A stretch of 64,000 bases of DNA. Origin: Nectonema munidae. Its lineage: Eukaryota > Nematomorpha > Nectonematoida > Nectonematidae. Location of the stretch: NCBI GenBank assembly GCA_030549495.1, contig JAUIRK010000993.1:851501-915500 (forward strand), written 5' to 3'. Positions 47,385 to 59,929 of this stretch are shown one piece after another (position 1 is the first letter of the stretch; every line of letters starts with the position of its first letter). A program made the position numbers and the translations under genes. The notes beneath the pieces were generated by a model, which worked only from the letters and a program-made list of their open reading frames with translations, ran no database searches and had not been told where the DNA came from.

Positions 47385-48910
47385 AGGGGTGTGATGTGAA
47401 ATTGTTTTTATCCGCGAATGCGAATATCAAATTTGACATCCTAGCGGATGCGGATGTTAGAATTAGTTTATTTGCGGATGCAGATATCATAATTGCTATT
47501 CTAAGCAAACGCAAGTTTTATACTCCTTAAAAATTTAGAAAGAAGATGTGTTATCGTAAAGGCGTACTTATCATAAAAAACTTGGATAAAGTAAAAATTT
47601 TGAAAAAAACTTAGCGGTATATAGAAGAAAGTAAAATGTTTCAAAAGTCGACAACCTCAAATATCAGGGATTTAAAGTCAATCGACATGAAAAGATGGCT
47701 TTTTTGACAAAGTTCCTTTAGCCATCCTTTCAGCTGATATTCCAAAACTAAACAATAACCTAAAATATCCTTTTAATTAAATGAAGCATCATCTACAGTC
47801 TACCAAGTGAATCAGCAGAAATATCTCCTGTTAAAAGCTTTCTGAATATGAATTAAAAAACATATGAATTAAAAGAGAAGCAGATATTTATTATGATTGA
47901 TGAAAGCAAAGTATGAAAGCAATCATTTGTGAAAAATGTCTTATGTGGAACAGTTGATCTTCCAAAAAAAGATTACATGGTTTTGTGTAAATGTTTAAAT
48001 CAACCATCAAATCGAGATATTGCCTATCAATGTGTGGACAATGTAATAAAAATAAGTTTATGCGGATTCAATCAGATGCTGCTTGGTATATAACTGCTGA
48101 TGCAAAAACTTTAGTCTCTATATTTTAAAATGCATCACATCAGTCACGTGTTTAGCCCTATTGATTCACAAGTGTGTACTAAGAATCAAACCACACTTTT
48201 GAAGTGGAAAATTTAATAGCTTTTGATGTAAAGAACAGAACAGAAAAAACTTTTGTAGAACAGTGTGATTATAGAGTTTGAGTGACATGACTTTTTCACT
48301 TTTGTAAAGGAGAATTTAAGGCTTTTATTGTAAAGAACAGAAAAAGAAAAACTTTATCTGCAGCATGTGGGCCCCACCAAGAATAGTTGTAACCAGATGG
48401 TCCTCTTGTTTAAAAGATGAATTTTATTATTCTGAAAACCTTTCTGATATAAAAAGTTGTAGAAAAGTATGAAGGAAATGCAATGATTGCAATAAAAGCA
48501 AAGAAGCTGTCTGTTCAGGATACAAATGAGATATTGATTTCATGTCTATAAACCGAGATTATGAAACCTTAATCAGCTGATCTAAAAGAAGAAAAATTCT
48601 TTATACACTCTCAAGCTGGGAAAATGTTCAAAATTTGCACTTGGTAGTATGCAACGTTAAAACTTATGTTAAACATCGCTTATCCCACACTGATCCCCCA
48701 GAGATAATGAATTTGGTTAGAGGTGATATATACCCAAAGCAATTCGTAGAAATGCACAATTTCCTAGTTACATCAGCTTCTGTAGAACTATCATTTTCTA
48801 CACTAAAGACGATTGTTAACATCGGGAGAAAATTTCTACCAGAAAATGTGGTAGTATATTTTAATTGTGTTATCAACATTTTTTTGGCTTTGACGTCATT
48901 TTTATAGCTA
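47385..48910 (+). mobile_element. hAT element relic, DUF659-type transposase, second family
   Basis: The probable left end is CTAGGGGTGTGATGTGAA, followed by subterminal ATCCGCGAATGCG and GCGGATGCGGATG words. Plus-strand transposase pieces follow in the expected order: FDKVPLAILSADIPKLN, KQIFIMIDESKV, FVKNVLCGTVDLPKKDYMVL, IQSDAAWYITADAKTL, and the C-terminal VTSASVELSFSTLKTIVNIG (in the frame 48635-48907). At least five stops or shifts lie between them, so it is dead. The right end was not found. Confidence 0.72.
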
Positions 48911-50273
48911 TGTTAAACAGATGATAAATATTTTGGCAATAAATGCATTTTTACTTTTAAAATAGGCATTTTTGATTAAATTTTGCTAACATTAAAAGGC
49001 CTTGTATATAAGTGGCATGAAAGACTACTTTAATAAAAATAAAAAATTTCATGAAGATTCGATAAAAAAGTTATTAGTTTTCTAGTCCATATACTTTCAA
49101 AAAGGAAAGTAATTTGAAAAAATGTACTAGATAATTCAAATTAGAATTTGGAATAAAATATAAAATACCTTGAAGGAAATACGATTTAGATTAAATGTAA
49201 AAAGAGGATACCAGCGTTAAAACAACAAAAATTGATTTACAATATCGATCTAAAAAATAGTAATTATATATTAAAATATTTTGTTTATGCGAATAAATAT
49301 ATGGATAATAAATACGTATTATTATTGATATAATAGTATTCGACTATATTTGAAATGCGAAAGACCTACCTACACTCAAATGAAAATTGTTTTCGTTTGC
49401 AAGCTAATTCAGATTTACAAAATGGCACGGCGGTATTTACATTCTTTGTATTAAAAACGGAATGAGTTAACAATTTTAGATATTAAGTAAGAATGCGTTT
49501 AGAACATCTTGATTTCCTTAACCGGACAAAATTCCTACCCACGGTGAGAACTGAATTTTTGGACACGTCAATATCCGTTATCTATTTTTATACGTTTGAT
49601 GATAGGTTTAACTTGAAAAATTAACGTTGTTTTCTCAAGCTTTCCCTAAATTGAACTGAGATAAATGTCACGAAAATGACTATACTTGTTAGAAATGGCT
49701 AGAGCTTTGTAGAACAAGCGCAAAAGAATAAAGAAGTTCCAAAACGAATGAACAAATGATCAACTTTTTTGTCTTTAAAAAAATTAAAAAACTTTGTGGT
49801 AGTAAGGATAATAAAAAACTAAAAAATTTTTCTTGTCAAAATTGGATGGTTAATTTTAATGATTTTAGTAAGAATATAGTAACCAATTTATTGCGGACAA
49901 AGGTCTAAATAAGTAAATTTTGGCGAAAAACCGGCATCATCAAATAAACACAAAGAAGTGGTAAGTTGAAGAGATCGTCAACGATCTTATAAGTGTCCTT
50001 TTTACTTCATATACTCCTCAGTGTCTGTATATTTGAAAAAGGCGTTTGTCAACGAAAATTGACTTTTTTAAACTTTCCTGCTTACTTTATAAACAAATTT
50101 AAAAGATTATCATCTTTAACGCCAAATCAATAATACGATTTTTTCCAAAATATGCTACTTTTTACAATTGTGAATTTTGCCATTACCATAGAGTCTATAA
50201 TATTTAGGCATTTTTAATTTCAAGCTATATGATCAATAATTTTTTAGTTTCCTATTTATAAGGAGAGTTTCGG

Positions 50274-51000
50274 AGTAAAAGGGAAACACCCGATTCCAAC
50301 TCTAAGAACTTACCAAATAATTTAAAATTTAAAATATTTAAATCCAATTATTACTTGCTAAAGTAATAAAAAAAAATGGCCGAACTTATTTTTCACCGAC
50401 TCCCATCCTTCTAAAGCAGTGTTTCCCAAACTGTGTGTCGCGACACAGTAGTGTGTCGCAAAAACTTTCCAAGTGTGTCGCGAGATTTTTTAGAAATAAT
50501 AAAAAGATACAGTTATCCCTCAATTAGCACGATTTCGATTAACGCGGTTCAATTATTAAATTTTGAAAACTTTCTGTTTTCTTTCGGCATTAACCGAAAT
50601 CAAATCTAAAAAGCGAGAAAGACTTCTCGGAATTGATGATGAAATGCGAGTTTGCTTGTCGTCTTTGGACCCTCGATGGAATTTAATTTGTTCTCGAAAG
50701 CAAGCTCATCTGTCACACTGAATAAAATTTTATTGTTGTTGTTGCTTCTTCGCCCAGTTTCCTTCTGTTGCTACTTTAATCTTAATGTTTAATGAATTAC
50801 AAGGATACTGTTAATTATAATACTTGATTTAATAGTTTTTTTGAAATATTGGCTTGGTGGTGTGTCGCGGCTCAAAAAAGTTAGGGAAAACCTGCTCTAA
50901 GGGATCAGGATAAAACATGCATTTGATGGGAATTTTTTTACATGTAAGTTGATTGCAATACAAATCTCTGACTCCGCCTCCGACTCTAGAACCCTATTTA
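50274..51000. repeat. older GACTCC-type repeat carrying a hAT insertion
   Basis: CACCGACTCCCATCC lies left, and CTCTGACTCCGCCTCCGACT right, of the hAT element at 50417-50894. Similar words appear at 62466 (CCGAATCCGACTCC). The arrangement suggests an old GACTCC-rich dispersed repeat that was a target for a later insertion. Its limits are uncertain. Confidence 0.4.
50417..50894 (+). mobile_element. hAT element, deletion derivative with ZBED-type transposase tail
   Basis: The left end CAGTGTTTCCCAAACTGTGT and the right end, reverse complemented, CAGGTTTTCCCTAACTTTTT form inverted repeats, with TGTGTCGCG words inside both. The flanks TTCTAAAG and CTCTAAGG match in six of eight bases. At 50600-50722 the plus strand encodes LGIDDEMRVCLSSLDPRWNL and SRKQAHLSH, the C-terminal end of ZBED5-like hAT transposases. 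It is 478 bp long and cannot move by itself. Confidence 0.8.
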
Positions 51001-51540
51001 TAAGCAATAAAATGTGAGTTGAGATCAATTGAACCGCAAAAAGTAAAAAATTCCAATTAAAAAATTAATCTTTGAAAATTGAAAGCAACATTTAAAAAGG
51101 TGGTAATAACTGTTGTTATGATTATAGAAAGGAACTCATGAATTTTAATAATGCTTCGTGCTTTGATTAGAGTATTCGTTCTAGTGACACCTGACGTATT
51201 ATTGTGAAGAGACAAATTACAGCAATAGTTTTAAATTATTTATAGGTTTATGACTAAGAATAAACCAATATAATCATTTAGACTCAGAATCTCAACACAA
51301 GTCAAACATAGGTTTAGTTTACAGAATTATGAAACTTAAATAGAGAAATAATTAAAATATTTATCCATTGTCTTATATTAGAACGAATGCAGTATTATAA
51401 AAAAATTTGTATACAAAAATCCATGATTTTTAAAACACTAGATATTTTTTAAAAGAACACCATTATTATAAGCACACGCTCGTATAATAAAACATGTATT
51501 AATTAAATTAGTTAAGAAATTTTCTCATGAATTAATAGAC

Positions 51541-51660
51541 AGATGGCCTAGTGGTAGGAGCGTAGGGTCTTGATTCGGAACATCTGGGTTCGATTCCCAT
51601 CATGATTATCCTTATTTCCAGTGATGGAAAATTATTCACTGAAGGCCACACTTCAAAATC
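51541..51660 (+). repeat. tRNA-derived SINE, family B
   Basis: Head ATGGCCTAGTGGTAGGAGCG (box A) and GGGTTCGATTCCCA (box B and a good T-arm). The acceptor strands do not pair, and a non-tRNA body (CCAGTGATGGAAAATTATTC, then GAAGGCCACACTTC) follows. A truncated head of the same family is at 8126. Confidence 0.7.
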
Positions 51661-52039
51661 ATCTTCACACTTCAGAGTAAAAATACATGCATCGTACTAA
51701 CTTAAAAATGATAGTAAAAAAGAAATTCTTTAAAAAGATAAAAATGGTGAAAATAAAATTTTTCGCCGATATTAGCCATTTTAAAAAATATTTCCATGTC
51801 TTCAAGCTGAATTTGATGTTATCAAATTCATTTCCTGCTTTTTTAACCTCAAATTCATCAATAAGTACCTTTACTTCCATAAAAAAATGAAATGTGGTAA
51901 AAAATTCTTACGTATACACCACATGTGAAAATAAATGGTTATAGACAATATTTTGATAGTTATCCGAATTATCTATGCATTTCTCTTTTTATGTATCAAG
52001 ATAGGTTTTTATAACTCAGTATCAAAGTTTTTTTTACTT

Positions 52040-52490
52040 GTATTTTTACTAGGCCAAGAGTAATCCCCTAAAATAATCATGTCCGAGCGTCCATGTTTGC
52101 TTTCTTCTATGGTGCGAATATCTTGGTGGAACCTTTCACCCTGCTCTTCACCTTAGTCTCCACAGCTATAAGGAAAATAATCCTGATACGATCTTAGATA
52201 TTGCATTTTTATACGTCAGTTGTTGAAGAATAACATGCATTCTGAACTTCTTTTGTTTCCAAGAAAATGCATTTCTCGTCATTTCACCCAAAATTTATAT
52301 TCTTGATTGGGTATGAGGGATATTGAAAAAGCCTGCTTCAATTTTGTTTCACTGACTTGTGAAAATCTCTTCCCTATGAAGGCAAATGTTAGACTTCCTA
52401 TATTGACCACCTTGACTGTATTTTTCATTAAACAAAATTTTATATGAAGGGGTGGAAACAAAATTCGATGAGACCTGCTCGATTATCTCA
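52040..52490 (-). pseudogene. degraded repeat-borne ORF of unknown function (GERFHQDI type)
   Basis: The minus strand retains EEQGERFHQDIRTIEESKHG followed by RSDMIILGDYSW, preceded by less clear pieces. I know this signature (EEQGERFHQDI...GRW...MMxDYCW) from a repetitive uncharacterised ORF in many arthropod genomes. Its origin is not settled in my knowledge and may be mobile or virus-like. This copy is broken at several points and is only part of the unit. Confidence 0.55.
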
Positions 52491-53279
52491 CAGGTAGCTA
52501 AAACATAGGTATTTAGTGTGATGATCACCTTGCATTCCTAATATTAGAGACAAAATCTAAAAAAAATTAAAAAGCATTACTACATGGTCTAAATTATCAC
52601 TGATAAGTGACTATCTGTTCGAAAAACCAAAAAGATATAACAACACAGCCATACAAATCGTCATCTGAATTACTTAAGTATATGTTAACATTATATAGTG
52701 ACTAACTACTTTTATACTTTTATCAGGTGATCAAATAATAAATTTGTCTAACTTTTTTGGGAAAATGAATTAGTTATTTTTTTTACTTGGAATCAAAAAA
52801 ATCTAGATAAAAAAAATTAACACAGACCATAGAAATTTAAATATTAAAAAACTGGAAAAGTAGATAATGAAAAACTACTTAGATTAAATTTCGCACAAAA
52901 GTTCTCAAATTCGGCTCTTTTAGAAAACGACTAACCTAGAAGGAATCATTACTAATAAATTTTTTTAACTAAAATTAACTTAAAGTTATTTAAAAATTAA
53001 CATTTTTTAGTTAAAGATTATTATTGGTATTTGATTCGATGAAGTTACCGTAAATGTTTTTAAATTTTAGAAGATGATTAGAGAAGGTGGTTTAGAAAAT
53101 AATTTCTTACAAAAAAAGGAGAGCTTAAGATTATAAGATTTACGAATATGCGCAAATTTTGCCACGTAGTACAAAAAATATGCACCAGAAAAATTGATTT
53201 CTTGATAAAATTAAATGATCATTTGGTTGTAAAAGACACAACATTTGAAAATCACACTGAAAAAGTAAAATGAGTGTGC

Positions 53280-53945
53280 TTTACCTATTATTCTGCTTAT
53301 TTTGACATAATGCATTAATATATTTAAATACTTTGTTATAGTTAAATTTATAACATAAGTACAAACAAAGTACATTTCCAACAAAGATTTTTGTAATAAG
53401 AAAAATTATTATATATATCATTTTTACTTTTAAATTTTTTTTTCTAGTTCTAATTTGTCTTCTGTTCAATACTAATTTGTCATTTTTAAATTCTAAATGC
53501 TCTTTCTAAAATACAAAATAAAATTAAAGAAACGATTTATTTAAAAAAAAAAGACAAATTAGAATAGAAAAAGACAATTTAAAAGTAAAAATGGTATATG
53601 AGGAACAAACTTACTAATCAGGAGCTAATTTTGGAGCAAATGTTTAGAGAGTTCTTAATACAAAAATTAAGTGATGGTGACCACCACATTTTACGGTGGT
53701 GTCGAATGCGTGTAGAGGAGGATAAGTATAGTTGTTGCTTTTATGATGATTCTACGCTATTACTACTATTACTACTACTACGAAGAAATGAAATAAAACA
53801 AAAAAATGATCAATAATATTCTTCTTATCACATATCTATGGGATGAGAAATGAGGATGGCGCTAATAGTTATAAAGCACAAATTTGCATATTATTTTTTG
53901 TGAATAACACACACACACACTCGCACTCACAAACACACAATACTC
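53280..53945. other. AT-rich spacer with AC repeat, no gene recognised
   Basis: Contains an AC microsatellite at about 53908-53922 with further CACA-rich sequence to 53938. A short hairpin word pair (CACCAC/GTGGTG) lies near 53683-53701. Short open frames are not convincing. Confidence 0.5.
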
Positions 53946-54649
53946 TTCGTCAGCAGCGTGATCGTATTTATTGTATATTATAAGCGATTTGATATTATTA
54001 TTATTATTTTATATCATTGGTACGCACTATTGTGTAGTATGGATATGATGATATTCTTTAAAAATATAAAAATATTAGTGTATTCGAGGATAAAATATTT
54101 CTTTCTGGAAGCGGCGATAAGTAGGAAATGAATACAGAGATAAAATAAAGGAATATATAATTATAGTAATTGAAAAGGCTCTGTGCGCGCGCTGCTGCTG
54201 CTATACTTACTCTCATTTGAAATACTCTATTCAGCTTTTTCTATAAAGCACATCATTACATGAAGAAGTGACACGAGCATTTGTATAAAAATTAAGAGGA
54301 TTATATTATTACTTCTATGTGAAAAAAAGTTTGGCCTTTCTTCAATTCATTACTTTTCGTATTCATAATAATCTAACGACATCTGTTTTTTTCATTAACG
54401 TGAAAGCGTCAATATCAATTAGCTACATGTGAAAAATAACAAAAAAATTATTTAATTACCAATTACTTTGATTTTTAGGATTTTCAAATAATTTATCGCA
54501 GTAGTGCATAGTAGATATTTTGTTTATCAACAAGTCCAGAAGAATTTTTTGGAAAAATCATTTTATTCCTAAACAAATCTCAAAATATTCTTTGTAGAAA
54601 AATAAAATGTCAATTTAATTAACTATAAGAGTTAATAAACATAAGATAA

Positions 54650-54805
54650 GATGAGAGGATGCCGTTAAAGAAGACATGAAGAAAAGGAATCTCAAGATCG
54701 AAGTTGCAAAGATGAGAGGAAGATTGAGAAGCCGCTACAAGATCATGGTCGACCTTGGCTCGTCAAGACAAAGACATGCTCCTTTTGAGAGCGAATGAAC
54801 GATGA
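54650..54805 (+). mobile_element. LINE 3' end with GAT-repeat tail
   Basis: The plus strand encodes DMKKRNLKIEVAKMRGRLRS and MVDLGSSRQRHAPFESE, then a stop and GATGATGATGATAC. This is the end of a non-LTR retrotransposon ORF with a short microsatellite-like tail instead of poly-A. It is strongly 5'-truncated. Confidence 0.6.
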
Positions 54806-54988
54806 TGATGATACGAGTTAATAAACAAAATTAAACAGTTAAATAAATTATAATTCTATAATTTTCGATGTGATGAACATTGGGGTTAGGATGCATCTAG
54901 AAGAAAATTTAATTGGGTGCGATTTTATACTTTTTCTTGAAATGATCTTTTTCTGAATATTCTACTTATGAAAGCAGTATGAATGAAT

Positions 54989-55270
54989 CAGGGATGGACC
55001 GAGAGGGGAGATAGGGGGATGCATACCCCCCCCCCCCTACCAGCAATCTATTCAAGAAAAATTAAGGTTGGAGTCCACCCTAAAATAGAAATCAAAATTG
55101 ATCAAGTCATTGATCGATTTTCAAAGCAAAAAGAAAGAAGAAAAGACTTTGTAATATAATTTTAATCATTTATTTTACATACGTTTTCAAATTTCTTCCC
55201 TAATAAAATGTGTAAAATATTTTGATAATATTAGTATACCCCCCACAAAAGATTTCTGGATCCTCCACTG
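54989..55270. mobile_element. hAT-type MITE with exact 8-bp duplication
   Basis: Both flanks read GAATGAAT (54981-54988 and 55271-55278). The left end is CAGGGATGGACCGAG, and the right end, reverse complemented, CAGTGGAGGATCCAGAAATC. It is 282 bp long, with a C12 tract and an ATACCCCCC repeat inside, and is non-coding. The flank itself is a GAAT direct repeat, so slippage could mimic a duplication. Confidence 0.72.
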
Positions 55271-55278
55271 GAATGAAT

Positions 55279-58200
55279 GCTTATCATTTATAGAGTAGTA
55301 GACCAATGGTTCTTAAATTGTGCTCCACGGCTGAGTCTCAGAGGATCAGTGAACGGTAAAAAAAAGCCAACCAATTTATACATCTAAAAATAACTGAAAC
55401 AAAAAGCTAACTTTAAATTAAAAAGTTTGAACCAATAACAAGATGTGGTAACAGACTTGGATAGACTTCCTAAATAAATAATAGGAAAATTGATTGATTT
55501 ATTGGACTAAAATTATAATAATGTTTAAATTTGTTGTGTTTTTAATAAGAGGTTCCAAAATTGAAATGGAATATTTCAACAAGGAATGTCAATGGATTAA
55601 TATTATTGTTTATTAATGTATATATAAAGTAGATTGATTAACTAATATAAACAGAAAAAATATATAATAAAACTTAGGACAATTACACTAGAAAAGTTAC
55701 AAAATATGCATATCAACAACACCCAATCAGATATTGGATGTTAGACAACAAAGCTTTATATATATAATATACCATTTTCACTTAAATTTTTTTTAGATAT
55801 ATAACATGTACTTGTAAATAAATAAATAATTTTTCTAAAATATTTCTAGTTTTAACTTCTTATTATAACATAATGCTAGATAAATAATTATAATTTTATA
55901 TATTTTATCATATATATTGTTATTAGTTAGTGAATTTTTCTCTGAGTTCCACAATAAAAAGGGAAAATAGCATACAAATTACAAGCAACATTCTAATACT
56001 TAAAGGTTTCATCGATGTAGCAAGTTTTGGAATTCATAACTAATTTTAATTGGTGATTATACTAGATTAATAAAAAAATTTAGAGTATTCCAAAAAAAAA
56101 CTTCATTCAGTCCCAACTAGTTGAAAATTGGTTCACAGGGACCTTTTATTGACTTTTGTTCGCCAATGAGGCTATCTTACATATCTTAGGTAACATGAAG
56201 TAGCTTTGATAATATCCGCATATTAAGAACTAAAATGAATTTTAGGAATAGATATCTTAGTTCAAGTTGAGTGTTTTAGTTTTACAAGAAAAAAATTATA
56301 AATCTGAAAAATACTTTATTTAGAAAAATAAAATACATGAAATTTCTGAAAATATACTTAAATTAAAAATGATTTGCAAAACATATGGTTACATTGATCG
56401 TTTTTGTAAAGAAAAAATTTTTATTGAAAATTTTAACCCTAAAATCAATATTCAATATAATAGTTAATTCATTTTGTTTGATTCATATATAATATTGTAT
56501 TTTAAACTAATTTATTGTTTTTTAATTTCTCTTTTATTATTATCACTTATAATAAGTATCTTCATCATCATAATCATTATTAATATCCATTGTAAGTCTT
56601 TTAGTTTAAAATACACATATTATTTTTCTTTGTCATAACAATTTTCACTTACGTTTATCACCTTCTTATTGTCCTATACATAATCTTTTGTTTAACTTGT
56701 ACCTAATTAACACCTTCAACTTACTTGAGGTATATGATAAAACATTCACCATAATTTCTATATATCATTGTGTGACTTGTATGAAAATTAAAATAATATT
56801 ATTTTTAGAAAATTAATAAAACACCTTTTGTAATAAACATAACTGATAAGGTTATTGATGAAATTTCAAATCCTCCAATATGGGCCCTCATCATCCTACA
56901 TCTTAAAACTTTATTCTTGACTGTAAACATATTGCTATTGTTATTTTTCAAGAAGAATATTGTGATTATGGACAAAGGCATGTTTTTTTGCAAGTGATTT
57001 TATGTTAAAACTTCTCTCTAATTCAAAAATGGGTACATCATTGGAACCTTAAAGTTAGTGAAAACATCTTTTGAACAACTTTTGTATATTCACATATTTG
57101 AGTCTTCTCAAAGATTAATTGAACAAGTTCCACCAGCATTTATCATTAAGCCACAAAGAAAACGTAAAGATTATGTTTCGTTTTGAGAGAATAATTTGCA
57201 AATCCGAAGTAATTTGGTCTCAAAAGTTGTAATTTTTTGAAAAGGCTCTGTGGAGCTCTTTTGAAATTTGCATAAAATTACAAGGCTGTTATTTTCATTC
57301 GCCAAACTTATTCCAAGCATGCATAGCCATCGATGTATGAACACCAGATACCCGGTCTGTTTCTTATAAAAATGTTCGACTAATAATGATGTTAAGGGGT
57401 GTCATCTAAGACTCAACACAAAAGCAAGTAAATCTAATTTAAGTTAATATTTACTTATTGATCTTCAGCACAATAAATCTCAATTTTTGAGTATACAAGT
57501 TAGTTTCATTTCAGAAAACAAATTATGTTGGATAAAGCGCAAAAAGAACGTTGATATTCTCAGAAAACTTTTTCAATATTGGGATTCTTTTGTATCTGAT
57601 AATATGAATTCTTTCAGTTGTTCAAAGCGTGCTCAAATTTGTACTCGGCTTCTTTATATAATTAAAACAAATTTTTTTATGTTACACTAATTCCTTATCA
57701 TATATAGAAATTTCATTAATTTTTTAAATAAGAATTGTTTTTTAATTTAAAAGTTTTATTAATTTGAATTTTTGAAGCATGAACACTTATAAAGTTGTTG
57801 TTAGAAATGATAAAATTGGAAGCTAAAAGAAAAAGTAAAGATTAGTAAATCATTTTCTTCTCAATACATTTCAAAAATTTCAAATTTTTTAGCCGCTTTT
57901 TTTGCTAAAAACACTTGCAAGGTTCTAAACGACTGTAGAATATTTTAAGCTACGCAAAGTTAAATAATCAAAAGAAAACGTTTTAAAATACAAAAATTTT
58001 AATTCAGCTTGGTAAAACAAAGAAGTAATGCAAAATAGATTGTGAATAGGACGAGTTGGTTAGTGTAAGAAACATTTGGGGCGAGTTGACTGTAAACCCT
58101 ATAAAATTTATAGTACATTAGTTTTTCATGTTTTCACATACACTTGTCTCCGCAACAGATTTCCAAACCAGAAACATTTTTGTTTCCTCTCGTTCGTTAA

Positions 58201-59270
58201 TCTTCACTTGCATTGAAAAAGACTGGTAAATTTTGTTAAAATTAATTTTTCATTTTCTTATAATACTTTTATCATATATATTGGCCTTAAATCTTTTGTT
58301 GAAAATACTCACAGGGAAAAATATAGAATTTCTGTTACACTTTAGCAGCAGTAGCGATCAGTAAGTGTATTATCACCCAACCTACATAAAAGCACCCGTT
58401 AGGTACCGCTGACTTTATGTGTAGGTTTCTACTTTTGGCTTTGTTATATAAATATATGTTAACAAGTATAATGTAGGTAATTTTTCATTTTAGATAGGTT
58501 TAGAAACCATTTTTAACCAGTTTTAAAAATGGAAAACATTTTTATCTCAAAAAAGGGTTCTTGTTTTCTGGTCTCTTTTTATCACATATATTAACTATTG
58601 ATTTTGTATTAAATTTATTTTTGTCCCACCTTTGTAAAATTTTCGCTAAGATGCATATAGCATACATTTGCTCAACCTTTCTTTATTAAACTGTGCTAAA
58701 AATATGTATACGTATTTTCGATTTAGTTTCTACATTTGAAAATGTAAAAAAACATACAACCGTGATTAAAGGATATCAACCGAAAAAGATTGCCAAAAAC
58801 TGATGTATATAAAGTAAGCCATTTTTATGTTTGAAATGATCCATACTCTATATACATATATATAAATCCTTTCTTCATCTCTAAATTATTTAAAAATTTA
58901 ATTGTAAAAAAGTTTTTACTTTGAAAAGGAGATTTTGTCGGCAAAATTTAGATTAAAGAAAAAAGGTATAATACACACATATACAATAAATGTAACTAGA
59001 GTGTAAACAAAGGAAAAACACATTACAACACAACAATACTATAATATTAAATTTGATATATAAAAATCAATGCTGTAGAAACTTTGAAGCAACAAAAATA
59101 CTGTACTCTTTAATATATGTTGTGGTGCAGATGACAATCTGGTATGATTGCTTATTGATGCGGGACAACTGGGAGTATGAAAGAAAATTCGTCGACAACA
59201 AGGTCAAATTTATTCATTACTATAACTTGGAAAACTATCAAAACTTAAAAATTAATAAACATTAGGCAAA
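55279..59270. other. AT-rich upstream sequence, nothing firmly recognised
   Basis: At 55306 CAATGGTTCTTAAATTGTGC resembles a hAT left end without a found partner. Frames at 56805-56993 (minus) and 57487-57690 (plus) have protein-like stretches, but I recognise no family. The rest is AT-rich. Confidence 0.4.
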
Positions 59271-59277
59271 GGTAACG

Positions 59278-59368
59278 TGGGTGTTTTCATCGAGAAGGCA
59301 CAATTGCGCTGCTTGTATCGAAATATGAAGAAATAAGGCTTGATGCAGGATTGAACCCAAGCCCCCTG
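59278..59368 (-). repeat. tRNA-derived SINE, family A, copy 4 (truncated)
   Basis: The minus-strand body and part of the head (GGGCTTGGGTTCAATCC) are present, then the copy is cut off by a GT microsatellite (GTGTGTGTGTGTGTGTG at about 59371-59385). Confidence 0.72.
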
Positions 59369-59929
59369 TTGTGTGTGTGTGTGTGTTTTTCCAAAAAAAA
59401 AGAAGTATCTAAGATGATGATTGGCATTTGACAATTCGGATTTTGGAAATTATAAGACTCTGACTACAAGTACTTAAAATATTTAAACACAAATCACAAT
59501 ATAAGATAATTTTGAATTAGAAAATTTTAAAATTTTCCCATTTTTAAAAACGGTGTATTAAACTTTTATACAGTATATTCATAAAACAAATGTTATTAAC
59601 TCCTCATCAGCAATGAAAGAGCCGCTTGAATTTTAAAATGGCTTATTTATAAAATATAAAGATTATTCTAGATGGAAAATATTAAGTTTATAACTTTAAA
59701 AGAAATTTAGCTAGCTACTTAGATAATAGTCAAGCAAATACTTCAGCTAGTTGGGAACAGTGGTGCAGTTATCATTTGAAAGATGGTATGATATCAGAGG
59801 GGCTGGGCGGCGATTTACTATACAAAACTATATTTAGTTTCAATAACTAAAGTATGAATTATTTTATTTTAAAATTGCTTATATTAAAAAAAATTTGTTT
59901 TTAATTTTAATTATTCGAACCTTTTACAC

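Noticed and set aside
51541-51612. tRNA gene
   Set aside because: Box A, box B and a T-arm are good, but the acceptor strands do not pair and a non-tRNA body follows, so it is a SINE head.
53683-53701. Hairpin terminator-like structure
   Set aside because: The stem is only six base pairs, and intrinsic terminators are not expected in a eukaryotic genome.
56805-57690. Possible gene pieces on both strands
   Set aside because: There is some protein-like character but no recognisable family, no splice-linked continuation and no support from neighbours.
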